A stretch of 47,809 nucleotides of DNA. Source: Sphingomonas changbaiensis NBRC 104936. Lineage in GTDB: Bacteria; Pseudomonadota; Alphaproteobacteria; Sphingomonadales; Sphingomonadaceae. The translations under genes and the position numbers were made by a program. Location of the stretch: NCBI RefSeq assembly GCF_000974765.1, contig NZ_BBWU01000046.1, forward strand, positions 1 to 47,809. Reading direction: 5' to 3'. The notes under the pieces were generated by a model. It saw nothing but the letters and a program-made list of their open reading frames with translations, did no database searches and was not told where the DNA came from. Below are positions 28,373 through 36,211 of this stretch, in pieces. Each line of letters starts with the position of its first letter. Position 1 is the first letter of the stretch.

Positions 28373-29442
28373 GATGCCCCCGCGAGTTGCGCGAAATGCC
28401 AGGACGCTGCGGCGAGGCCAGGGACACGCGCGGCCGTCGCTTCGGCCTGGGCCGAGGCGGCGGTGCCGTCAACGATCCGCTTCTTGATGCCCTGGACGAT
28501 GCCGGTCAGGCGGAACAGGTTATAGCTGAAATACCAGTTCAGGTCCGGCACGCCTTCCCGCCCGGTCGCCGCGCAATAGCGCTCGACCGCCTGGTTGAGG
28601 GTCGGGATGCCAAGTGCCTCATAATCCAGGCCCTTCACGCCGGATCGGCCCTCCGGCTCGGTCACCCAGTTCATCAGGAAATATGAGAAATCGGCGAGCG
28701 GATCGCCAAGCGTCGATAATTCCCAGTCGAGCACCGCGATCACACGGTCCTCGTCATGCGCGAAGATCATGTTGTCGATGCGATAGTCGCCGTGAACGAT
28801 CGACACCCGATCTTGCGCGGGGACTGTCCTCGGCAGCCATTCGATCAGCCGGTCCACCTCCGGGATCGTCTCGGTCTCGCTTGCCTTGTACTGCTTGGTC
28901 CAGCGCGCGACCTGGCGCTCGAAATAATTGCCCGGCTTGCCGTAATCGCCGAGCCCTACGCTCACATGATTGGTGTTGTGCAGCCGCGCGAGCGTGTCGA
29001 TCATCGCGTAATAAATGCCGCGGCGCTGGTCGGGCGTGTAGCCGGGCAGCGATCCGTCCCACAGGTTCCGGCCGTCGGCGAGGCCCATGATGTAGAACAT
29101 CGAGCCGATGACGTCGCGGTCGGTGCACAGGCCATAGGGCCGGGCGACGGGAAAACCGGTCGGGTAGAGCGCCGCCTGCACGCGATATTCGCGGTCCACG
29201 GCATGGGCGGACGGCAGCAGCGGCCCGAACGGTTGGCGGCGCAGCACATAGGCCTGCCCCGGCGTGTCGATCCGATAGGTCGGGTTCGACTGGCCGCCCT
29301 TGAAGCGGGAGAGAGCGATCGGGCCCGCAAAGCCCTCGACATTCGCCTCCAGCCATGCGGTCAGCCGCGCTTCGTCCAGCCGGTCCTTTTCCGGCACCGG
29401 CATGGTGCCGACCATGGTCGCCTGGGCGTTGGGCTGCGTCAT
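28369..29442 (-). CDS. Aminoglycoside phosphotransferase-like kinase (ACAD10/11 N-domain and LvaA type)
   Basis: A 357-residue APH-fold kinase. RFKGGQSNPTY near residue 45 forms the nucleotide loop; the catalytic loop HGDYRIDNMIF has His217, Asp219 and Asn224, and the metal-binding Asp239 lies in VLDWELSTLGDP. This subgroup is not an antibiotic-resistance enzyme: its relatives are the kinase domain of mammalian ACAD10/ACAD11 and LvaA of Pseudomonas, which phosphorylates 4-hydroxyacyl-CoA. The gene is two genes downstream of an acyl-CoA dehydrogenase in the same overlapping operon, consistent with that role. Substrate inferred. ATGA overlaps at both ends; the ATG at 29442 was chosen for the upstream one. 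Confidence 0.88.
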   Translation of the reverse strand: MTQPNAQATMVGTMPVPEKDRLDEARLTAWLEANVEGFAGPIALSRFKGGQSNPTYRIDTPGQAYVLRRQPFGPLLPSAHAVDREYRVQAALYPTGFPVARPYGLCTDRDVIGSMFYIMGLADGRNLWDGSLPGYTPDQRRGIYYAMIDTLARLHNTNHVSVGLGDYGKPGNYFERQVARWTKQYKASETETIPEVDRLIEWLPRTVPAQDRVSIVHGDYRIDNMIFAHDEDRVIAVLDWELSTLGDPLADFSYFLMNWVTEPEGRSGVKGLDYEALGIPTLNQAVERYCAATGREGVPDLNWYFSYNLFRLTGIVQGIKKRIVDGTAASAQAEATAARVPGLAAASWHFAQLAGAS

Positions 29443-30527
29443 GCGTCGAACACGATCACGGAGCGGGTGGTGTCGCCCTTCCGCAGCTGGTCGAACGCGT
29501 GGTTGATCTCGGTCAGCGGCACACGCTCGGCGATGATCGTGTCGAGGTCGAGCATTCCCCGCATGTAAAAATCGACCAGCCGCGGAATCTCGACCGGGAA
29601 GCGGTTGGCGCCCATCAGCGCGCCCTGCAGCTTCTTGCCCGAAAGCAGGTCGAGCGCGGAAAGGCCGGTCTGGTGCGTCAGCGGCATCATGCCCAGGATC
29701 GTCGCCGTCCCCCCGCGGCGCAGGACCTTGACGGCGAGCTCGCCGGACTGCGGCCGCCCGACCGCCTCGATCGCATGATCGACGCCGCCCCTCGTCAGTT
29801 CGACGATCTCGGCGACCGCGGTCTCGGAGGTCGCGTCCACGGCATCGGTCGCGCCCAATTTCTTCGCGATCTCCCGCTTCTGGGGCACCGGATCGACGGC
29901 AATGATCCGCCCGGCGCCGGCGATCTTCGCGGCGTTCACGACGGCGAGGCCGACGCCGCCGCAGCCGACCACCGCGACGGTCTCGCCGGGCGTCACGTCG
30001 GCGGCGTTGAACACCGCACCCGCGCCGGTCGTCACCGCGCAGCCGATCACGCAGGCGCGGTCGAGCGGCATCTCGGGGTCGATCCGCACGCAGGCGTGCT
30101 CGTGGATCAGCATCTGCTCGGCGTAGGCCGACAGGTTCAGCATCTGGTTGACCGGCGTGCCGTCGGGGAAAGTGAGGCGCGGCGGCTCGCCCGCCTTGCG
30201 CCGCGTATCGCCGCCCAGGCACAGCGACATGCGGCCGGTCACGCAGAACTCGCAATGTCCGCAAAAGGCGCTGAGGCAGGTCACGACCGCATCGCCGGGC
30301 TTCACCGTCGTCACTTCGGAGCCGACCTGCTCGACGATGCCTGCTGCTTCATGGCCCGGGATGCAGGGCATTGCATGCGGATAGGCGCCGTCGACGAAAT
30401 GCAGGTCGGACCGGCACACGCCGCACGCCGCGGTGCGGATCAGCACCTCGTGCGGGCCGGGCTTGGAGACCAGCACCTCTTCGATGGTCAGCGGCGTCTT
30501 TGCCTGCGAAAGGACTGCGGCCTTCAT
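29439..30527 (-). CDS. Zinc-dependent alcohol dehydrogenase (class III-like)
   Basis: A 362-residue medium-chain dehydrogenase. The catalytic zinc site includes Cys38 (GVCRSD) and GHE (His59, Glu60); the structural zinc site is complete with Cys89, Cys92, Cys95 and Cys103. The Rossmann motif [12 protein letters not shown] follows near residue 188. The overall layout is that of NDMA-dependent or formaldehyde-dehydrogenase-like ADHs. It probably oxidises an alcohol (or reduces the aldehyde) of the operon's substrate. It overlaps the acyl-CoA dehydrogenase gene by 4 nt upstream and the kinase gene by 4 nt downstream. Confidence 0.92.
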   Translation of the reverse strand: MKAAVLSQAKTPLTIEEVLVSKPGPHEVLIRTAACGVCRSDLHFVDGAYPHAMPCIPGHEAAGIVEQVGSEVTTVKPGDAVVTCLSAFCGHCEFCVTGRMSLCLGGDTRRKAGEPPRLTFPDGTPVNQMLNLSAYAEQMLIHEHACVRIDPEMPLDRACVIGCAVTTGAGAVFNAADVTPGETVAVVGCGGVGLAVVNAAKIAGAGRIIAVDPVPQKREIAKKLGATDAVDATSETAVAEIVELTRGGVDHAIEAVGRPQSGELAVKVLRRGGTATILGMMPLTHQTGLSALDLLSGKKLQGALMGANRFPVEIPRLVDFYMRGMLDLDTIIAERVPLTEINHAFDQLRKGDTTRSVIVFDA

Positions 30528-31801
30528 CGCGCTGCCGTCGCCTTAGCGGCGGCGATCGCTTCCCTGCCGCCATATTTGCCGAACTCGAGCCGAGCGATCG
30601 CACGGTTGTGGACCTCGTCCGGCCCGTCGGCGAGGCGGAGCGTGCGGATGCCGGCATACATCTTCGCGAGGCCCGGATCGTCGGAGACGCCGGCGCCGCC
30701 GAACGCCTGGATCGCGTCGTCGATGATGCGCAGCGCCATGCGCGGGGCCGAGACCTTGATCATCGCGATCTCGCCCTGCGCGGCCTTGTTGCCGGCTTTG
30801 TCCATCATGTCGGCCGCCTTCAGGCAGAGCAGGCGGTTCAGCTCGATGTCGATCCGCGCCTCCGCGACGCGCTGTTCCCAGACGCTGTGCTCGGCGATCG
30901 CCTTGCCGAACGCGACGCGGGAGAGCAGGCGCTTGCACATCTTCTCCAGCGCTTCCTCGGCGACGCCGATCGTTCGCATGCAGTGATGGATGCGGCCCGG
31001 TCCAAGGCGGCCCTGCGCGATCTCGAACCCGCGTCCTTCGCCGAGCAGCATGTTCTCGACCGGCACCCGCACGTCCTTCAGCTCGATCTCCATATGCCCA
31101 TGCGGCGCGTCGTCATAGCCGAACACGTTCAGGTGCCGGAGGATGGTCACGCCCGGTGCGTCCAGCGGCATCAGGATCATCGATTGCTGGGCGTGGCGCT
31201 GCGCCTCGAAATCACTCTTGCCCATCACGATGGCGACCTTGCAACGCGGATCACCGGCCCCCGACGACCACCATTTGCGGCCGTTCAGCACATAATGATC
31301 GCCGTCGCGCTCAATCCGCGTCTCGATGTTGGTCGCGTCCGACGAGGCCACCGCCGGTTCGGTCATCAGGAAAGCGGAGCGGATCTCGCCGTTCATCAGC
31401 GGACGGAGCCACTGCTCCTTTTGCTCGCGCGTGCCATAGCGGTGGAACACCTCCATGTTGCCGGTATCGGGCGCGGAGCAGTTGAACACCTCGGATGCCC
31501 AGCCGACCCGGCCCATTTCCTCGGCGCACAGCGCATATTCAAGATTGGTGAGGCCCGGCCCTTCAAACTCGAAGCTGTCATCGACATGCGGGCGGCCGGA
31601 GCCGGGCGGCATGAACAGGTTCCAGATGCCCGCCGCCTTGGCGCGCTTCTTCTCTTCCTCGATCACCGGCAGGACCTTCCAGCGATCGCCTTCGCTTTGC
31701 TGCGCGTAGTAATCCGGGTTGCGCGGCCGGACATGGGTTTCGATGAAGTCGCGGACGCGATCCCGCCAATAGGTCTGGCGTTCGGTCAGGTCGAAATCCA
31801 T
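30524..31801 (-). CDS. Acyl-CoA dehydrogenase family protein (ACAD10/11-like)
   Basis: A 425-residue flavoprotein with N-terminal helical, middle beta ([18 protein letters not shown] and [14 protein letters not shown]) and C-terminal helical domains, IQAFGGAGV near residue 376, and LADGPDEVH at 390-398. In short- and medium-chain dehydrogenases the catalytic Glu sits before Gly in a YEGT motif; here Asp392 occupies that place by eye alignment. This form is shared by the ACAD10/11 and FadE2-like group. In the lva pathway the homologous protein removes the 4-phosphate to yield 2-enoyl-CoA rather than simply oxidising. First gene of the overlapping run. Confidence 0.9.
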   Translation of the reverse strand: MDFDLTERQTYWRDRVRDFIETHVRPRNPDYYAQQSEGDRWKVLPVIEEEKKRAKAAGIWNLFMPPGSGRPHVDDSFEFEGPGLTNLEYALCAEEMGRVGWASEVFNCSAPDTGNMEVFHRYGTREQKEQWLRPLMNGEIRSAFLMTEPAVASSDATNIETRIERDGDHYVLNGRKWWSSGAGDPRCKVAIVMGKSDFEAQRHAQQSMILMPLDAPGVTILRHLNVFGYDDAPHGHMEIELKDVRVPVENMLLGEGRGFEIAQGRLGPGRIHHCMRTIGVAEEALEKMCKRLLSRVAFGKAIAEHSVWEQRVAEARIDIELNRLLCLKAADMMDKAGNKAAQGEIAMIKVSAPRMALRIIDDAIQAFGGAGVSDDPGLAKMYAGIRTLRLADGPDEVHNRAIARLEFGKYGGREAIAAAKATAAR

Positions 31802-31867
31802 GATGCTCTCCGGGTCTGTGCCAGGCCTTCTAGGCAGCGATTGACGGGGCTTTCCAGCCCCAAAAAC

Positions 31868-33331
31868 TCACGCTTTTCCGCCACTCTCAGCGGACGCTAC
31901 GGCAAGCTTGGCCAGTCGCGCGTCATGATCGGCCTTGCTGATCGGAAAGCGCGTGAACAGCCACGACGACACAAGCGCGATCACGACCGTCAGACCTGCG
32001 ACGAAGCCGGTGAGTCGGTCGAGCACGTCGATCGGCACCTTGCCCGGAACCGCCTTGGCGGGGAAGCCTGCGACCGACAGCAGGATGCCCGACGCGAAGA
32101 TGCCAAGGCCCGAGGTGCACTTCTGCATGAACAGGCCGCCGGCATAGAACAGCCCTTCCTCGCGCTTGCCGCTGCTCTCTTCCGACGCCTCGACCACGTC
32201 GGCGATCATCGATCCGATCAGCATCATCACGCACACGCCGAACGCGGTTCCGAGGCTGACCATCGTCAGCAGCAACGGCAGCAGCAGCGGGTCGCCAGGC
32301 TCCGGGAAAAGTCGCGCCAGCCGCAGCCAATAGGGCGTCGTCGTGAATAAGACCGACAGCAATGTCATGATCGCCGCGCCGCCGCGCTTGCCGAATGCGC
32401 GCGCGGTGGGCGTGACGATGAAGAATGCCAGCAGCACGCCCCCGAACAGGCAGATCGAATAGGTCAGGAAATCCATCGGCCGGAACAGCCAGACGAAACC
32501 CAGGAGATAGTTGGACATCGCGAACGCGATGCCCTGGTTGATATAGGCGAAGACCCCCGCCGCGATCAGCAGCACGAACGCGCGATTGCTGAGCGTCGAC
32601 AGGATCGCGCGGATTTCCTTGCCGACCGGCAGTGTCTCGATCCGCGCCCGCGGCGGGTGCGCGAGGCGCTTGTGCGTGCCGATCGCCGAGGCGAGCACGC
32701 TCACCATCATCACGACTGCGCCGACGACACCATAATTGTGATAGCCCGGTCCGGCGCCGGGGCCCGTCGGCGGCCGCAGCAGATAGCCATAGGCGAGCAT
32801 CAGCATCGCGAGCCCGCCCGCCCAGCCGAACACATAGCGGTAGCGGATCACGGCAGTGCGCTCGTGATAGTCGCGCGTCAGCTCCGGCACCATCGCCGCC
32901 GATGGCACTTCGTTGGTCGAGATCGCGGCGCGAACCAGAATCGCGATCACCACCAGGTAGCCGAGCGTCGCGGCGGTCCCGGCTTGCGGCGGATTCCACA
33001 GCAGCACCCAGCTCAAGGCAATCGGCAGTGCCGAGCCGTAGAGCCATGGATGGCGGCGGCCGATCCGCGTATGGGTGCGGTCGCTCAAGGACCCGATCGC
33101 CGGATCGACGAAGGCGTCGACGAACAGCGCGATCATGATCGCGAAGCCGACCTGCTCCGCCGGCAGCCCGACGACCTGATTGTAGAACAGCAGCAGGAAG
33201 ACGGAAAAACCGTTGTCCTTGATGCCATACGCGACCGCGCCCAGGCCGTAGGACAGCTTGGTGGAAAGGGGGACGCGCACCGAGTTCACGGCCGCACCTC
33301 CTCGCTCGGCCCGAGCGAGTTGCGCGGTCAT
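31868..33331 (-). CDS. MFS transporter, GPH (MelB-like) family
   Basis: A 487-residue inner-membrane symporter with about twelve hydrophobic segments. The GPH-family signature DAFVDPAIGSLSDRTHTRIG followed by RRHPW is clear near residues 70-94. MelB relatives use H+ or Na+ to import sugars, glucuronides and, in some clusters, organic acids. The ATG at 33331 overlaps the preceding SDR gene by 4 nt (ATGA). An in-frame GTG 14 codons later is a possible shorter start. It precedes the ACAD gene by 66 nt and may import the island's substrate. Confidence 0.9.
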   Translation of the reverse strand: MTAQLARAERGGAAVNSVRVPLSTKLSYGLGAVAYGIKDNGFSVFLLLFYNQVVGLPAEQVGFAIMIALFVDAFVDPAIGSLSDRTHTRIGRRHPWLYGSALPIALSWVLLWNPPQAGTAATLGYLVVIAILVRAAISTNEVPSAAMVPELTRDYHERTAVIRYRYVFGWAGGLAMLMLAYGYLLRPPTGPGAGPGYHNYGVVGAVVMMVSVLASAIGTHKRLAHPPRARIETLPVGKEIRAILSTLSNRAFVLLIAAGVFAYINQGIAFAMSNYLLGFVWLFRPMDFLTYSICLFGGVLLAFFIVTPTARAFGKRGGAAIMTLLSVLFTTTPYWLRLARLFPEPGDPLLLPLLLTMVSLGTAFGVCVMMLIGSMIADVVEASEESSGKREEGLFYAGGLFMQKCTSGLGIFASGILLSVAGFPAKAVPGKVPIDVLDRLTGFVAGLTVVIALVSSWLFTRFPISKADHDARLAKLAVASAESGGKA

Positions 33332-34173
33332 TCCGCCGCTCCCGTCGGCGCCAGCGCCGCGAGCGCTTCGAACAGGCCGGGCGTGTTCGGGTCCCAGCTG
33401 TGGCGGGGGCCGACCGACAAGCCGCCGTCGACCAGCAGATGCGTGCCGTTGACGAAGCTCGCATCGTCGCTGGCGAGAAAGCAGACCGCGGCGGCGATGT
33501 CTTCCGCCCGGCCGGCACGCTGCACCGGCTGGGCCTGCTGGCCGACGCCCTGGATCAGCGCATTCGCCTTGTCGCGCGCTTCGCCTTCCAGCCCGATCGC
33601 GGAGGCGAAGATGTTGGTCGCGATGAAGCCGGGCAGCACCGCGTTCACCCGGATGCGGTCCTTCGCCAGGTCTGCGGCGGCAAGCCTGGTCAGGTGCAGC
33701 ACGCCGGCCTTCGCGACCGAATAGGGCGTGGGCGCCGCGCCCGAGGCGAGCGCCGCCACGGACGCGGTGTTGACGATCGCACCGCCGCCTTTCTTCGCCA
33801 TCAGCGGCGCCGCATAACGGATGCCGAGCGCGACCGAACGCAGCAGCAGGTCCATCGTCCGGTCCCAGCCGGCCGCGTCGATTTCGTCGATCTTCGCGCG
33901 CTGGCCGCCTGCGCCGGCATTGTTGAACAGAATGTCGGGGCCGCCCAGTTCCGCCGCCGCGTCGAGCAGGGCGACGATATCGGCTTCGCTGGTCACATCG
34001 GTGCGGCGAAAGCGAATGCGGCCGTTCGATGTGTCCGCCAGCTCCTGCCCGCCGGCTTCGTCGATATCGCCGGCGACGACCGTCGCGCCTTCCTCGGCAA
34101 AGCGCAGCGCGGTCGCCCGACCGATGCCCGACGCCGCGCCCGTCACGACCGCGACTTTGCCGCTGAATCGCAT
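33328..34173 (-). CDS. SDR family oxidoreductase
   Basis: A 281-residue classical SDR: TGAASGIG (residues 11-18), an acidic VAGDIDEAGG after the second strand suggesting NAD, FNNAGAGGQ, NTASVAA, PYSVAKAG (YxxxK), and FVNGTHLLVDGG. It is longer than usual at the C-terminus (about 30 extra residues after DGG). It opens the minus-strand run and is divergent from another SDR gene across a 148-nt gap that must hold the promoters. It overlaps the transporter start by 4 nt. Substrate unknown. Confidence 0.9.
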   Translation of the reverse strand: MRFSGKVAVVTGAASGIGRATALRFAEEGATVVAGDIDEAGGQELADTSNGRIRFRRTDVTSEADIVALLDAAAELGGPDILFNNAGAGGQRAKIDEIDAAGWDRTMDLLLRSVALGIRYAAPLMAKKGGGAIVNTASVAALASGAAPTPYSVAKAGVLHLTRLAAADLAKDRIRVNAVLPGFIATNIFASAIGLEGEARDKANALIQGVGQQAQPVQRAGRAEDIAAAVCFLASDDASFVNGTHLLVDGGLSVGPRHSWDPNTPGLFEALAALAPTGAAE

Positions 34174-34321
34174 CCGCCTCTCCTTGTGTTCTGGAAAGGG
34201 AGCATAGGCGGGCGGAAAGGGCCGTCAACGACGCTACGGCAGGGCCGCTTCGCCACAGGAGGCTTGCGAGAGGGGGCTGATCCGCCGAAACCGGCAGGCA
34301 ATCACTGAAGGAGAAGGCCCA

Positions 34322-35110
34322 ATGGACATCGCCTCCTGGTTCCGGCTCGATGGCCGGATCGCGCTCGTCACCGGCGGCTCGCGCAACATCGGCAAGTGGA
34401 TCGCCGAAGGCTTCATCGCCCAGGGCGCGAAGGTCTATATTTCGGCGCGCAAGGCCGAGGATTGCTTCGCGACCGCCGAGGAGCTGGGCCCGAACTGCGT
34501 TGCACTGCCGCAGGACGTGTCGACGGTCGCCGGCTGCCGCGCGCTCGCCGAACAGCTGCGCGAACATGAGCAAAAGCTCGACATCCTCGTCAACAATGCG
34601 GGCACCGCCTGGGGCGAGCCGTTCGACCAGTTCCCCGAAAAGGGCTGGGACAAGGTCATGGACCTGAACCTCAAATCGCCCTTCTTCCTGACGCAAGCGC
34701 TGCACGGGCTGCTGAAGGCCGGCGCCGCGACGGGCAACCCGGCCAAGGTCATCAACATCACCTCGATCGACGGCCAGCGGCTGAACCCGTGGGAGACCTA
34801 CAGCTATCACGCCTCCAAGGCCGGGCTGATCTACCTGACGAAGCGGATGGCGGCGCGGCTGATCGAGGACAATATCGTCGTCACCTCGCTGGCGCCCGGC
34901 GCCTTCCCGAGCCAGATGAACCGCGCCGCACGCGACCATGGCGACATGGTGGCGAAGTCGATCCCATCAAAACGGATCGGCGTCCCGGAAGACATGGCCG
35001 CGGCGGCTTTGTACCTGGCCGCGCGCTCGGGGGATTATGTCGTGGGCGAGACGCTGACCGTCGACGGCGGCCTGGTCAGCGCCAAGGTGGGCGTGAGCAT
35101 CGATGCGTAA
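34322..35110 (+). CDS. SDR family oxidoreductase
   Basis: A 262-residue SDR with TGGSRNIG instead of the usual TGxxxGIG (residues 18-25), NNAGTAWGEPF, ITSIDG, YSYHASKAG (YxxxK) and VVGETLTVDGG. SARK after the second strand suggests NADP. The AAGGAGAAGG ribosome-binding site in front of ATG is the strongest in the island. It is divergent from the 33328-34173 SDR and convergent with the thioesterase pair, from which a repeat element separates it. Substrate unknown. Confidence 0.9.
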   Translation: MDIASWFRLDGRIALVTGGSRNIGKWIAEGFIAQGAKVYISARKAEDCFATAEELGPNCVALPQDVSTVAGCRALAEQLREHEQKLDILVNNAGTAWGEPFDQFPEKGWDKVMDLNLKSPFFLTQALHGLLKAGAATGNPAKVINITSIDGQRLNPWETYSYHASKAGLIYLTKRMAARLIEDNIVVTSLAPGAFPSQMNRAARDHGDMVAKSIPSKRIGVPEDMAAAALYLAARSGDYVVGETLTVDGGLVSAKVGVSIDA

Positions 35111-35113
35111 CAG

Positions 35114-35266
35114 CCCCTCCCTCTCCCCTTGCGGGAGAGGGAGGGGCCCAAGCCGCAGGCTTGGGAGGGTGAGGGGTGCAGAGCGACGCGCAGCGAGCGT
35201 GGCCACTCCACCCTCACCCCGCTCGCGCTGACGCGCGAGTCGCCCTCTCCCGTCAAGTGAGAGGGG
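35114..35266. repeat. Double family A palindromic element between SDR and thioesterase genes
   Basis: Left unit CCTCCCTCTCCCCTTGCGGG with GCCCAAGCCGCAGGCTTGGG; right unit CTCGCGCTGACGCGCGAG and CGCCCTCTCCCGTCAAGTGA. It fills the whole 156-nt convergent gap and would form stem-loops at both 3' ends. Confidence 0.85.
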
Positions 35267-35647
35267 CTATCTGCTCAGCAACACATTCATCCGTGCCACG
35301 GCAATTGGCTTGGCACGATCCTCCTGCCACGCAACCGCCTCCAGATTCGCGACCCGCGTGCCGAGCCGCGTAATGATGCCGATCGCGAACGTGTCCGCCT
35401 CACGGCCGCCGCGCATGAAATCGACGGTGACGGTGATCGGCTTGATCCGCGGCCGTTCCTCGTCCGGAAAGCGGGCATAGAGCGCGGTGAACGCTGCCAT
35501 CTCCAGCAGCCCGCCGATCGCGCCGCCGTGGAGGAAGCCGGGCCGGCCCATCACGCCGACGCCGAACGGCATCAGCAGCAGCGGCGCTCCGGCCTCTTCG
35601 CCGGCGACGCTCAGGCCCAACAGCTCGGCATAGGGCGGCAGCTTCAT
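35267..35647 (-). CDS. PaaI family thioesterase
   Basis: A 126-residue hotdog-fold thioesterase that hydrolyses acyl-CoA to free CoA plus acid. The PaaI signature LHGGAIGGLLEMAA (about residues 39-52) with the GRPGFLHGG lead-in, and TVTVDFMRGGREAD in the core beta-sheet are present. Its ATG overlaps the stop of the upstream thioesterase gene by 4 nt, so the two may form a heteromer or act in sequence. The native substrate is unknown. Confidence 0.88.
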   Translation of the reverse strand: MKLPPYAELLGLSVAGEEAGAPLLLMPFGVGVMGRPGFLHGGAIGGLLEMAAFTALYARFPDEERPRIKPITVTVDFMRGGREADTFAIGIITRLGTRVANLEAVAWQEDRAKPIAVARMNVLLSR

Positions 35648-36075
35648 GGGCTGGTGAACATATAGGTGCCGGCGACGTGCGCGACCGGGTCGGCCGGGTC
35701 GCCGTCATGCGCCTGCCCCCGCACGAAGGCGACGCTGCGGGTCAAGCGATAGCATTCGCCGCGGCCGATCACGGCCTTGCCGGGCGTCGCCGGGCGCAGA
35801 TAGTCGACGCGCAGGTCCAGCGTCGCCTGGGCGCGAAAGCGCTGCTGCCGGATCCAGATCGCCATGCTGGTCGCCATGTCCATCAGCGCGAGGATCGGCC
35901 CGGACGCGAGCACGCCCGAGGCTTCGTCGCCGATCAGCCGCTCCGAATAATCGATCGCCAGCTCCGACCAATCGGCCCCGTGCGCGATATAGCGCAGCCC
36001 GAGCAGCCCACCATGCGCGCGCGACGCGAGCGTCGAGACGAAGCGTTCCGGATCGAAGGCGCTGTCGACGGGCAC
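35644..36075 (-). CDS. PaaI family thioesterase
   Basis: A 143-residue hotdog-fold thioesterase. The core is SGPILALMDMATSMAIWI (lacking the usual HGG, which reads ASGPILA) and LDLRVDYLRPATPGKAVIG. Replacement of HGG is common in the DUF4442-like subgroup. GTG at 36075 is preferred because a GTG at 36120 lies inside a family B repeat; both keep the same frame. Paired with the following gene by an ATGA overlap. It is divergent from the acyl-CoA synthetase gene. Confidence 0.82.
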   Translation of the reverse strand: MPVDSAFDPERFVSTLASRAHGGLLGLRYIAHGADWSELAIDYSERLIGDEASGVLASGPILALMDMATSMAIWIRQQRFRAQATLDLRVDYLRPATPGKAVIGRGECYRLTRSVAFVRGQAHDGDPADPVAHVAGTYMFTSP

Positions 36076-36112
36076 CGGGCGGGGATAATTGGCCCGGCGT
36101 GTTAGAGCAATC

Positions 36113-36200
36113 CTCGTCACCGTGGGCTTGACCCGGGGTCCACCTTCTACTCTCCTACGGCAAAAGAAGGTGGATGCCGGACCAAGTCCGGCATGACGAG
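36113..36200. repeat. Palindromic element, family B
   Basis: CTCGTCACCGTGGGCTTGAC..GGGGTCCACCTTCT pairs with AGAAGGTGGATGCCGGACCA..GTCCGGCATGACGAG. A second copy lies at 40621-40713. It fills the divergent gap between the thioesterase pair and the acyl-CoA synthetase. Confidence 0.85.
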
Positions 36201-36211
36201 AGAGGCCCCTG

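Noticed and set aside
28369-29442. The possibility that this gene gives aminoglycoside resistance.
   Set aside because: It has the APH fold, but its sequence and operon partners match the acyl-CoA-linked subgroup, not antibiotic kinases.
30371-32350. A 659-codon plus-strand open frame opposite the acyl-CoA dehydrogenase and transporter.
   Set aside because: It spans three minus-strand genes with convincing domains, and its translation is low-complexity Arg/His/Asp-rich.
33332-34939. An upstream continuation of the transporter frame that would make a 1,023-residue protein.
   Set aside because: The extra part is out-of-frame sequence antisense or overlapping to two SDR genes; the transporter has a normal start overlapping the SDR stop.
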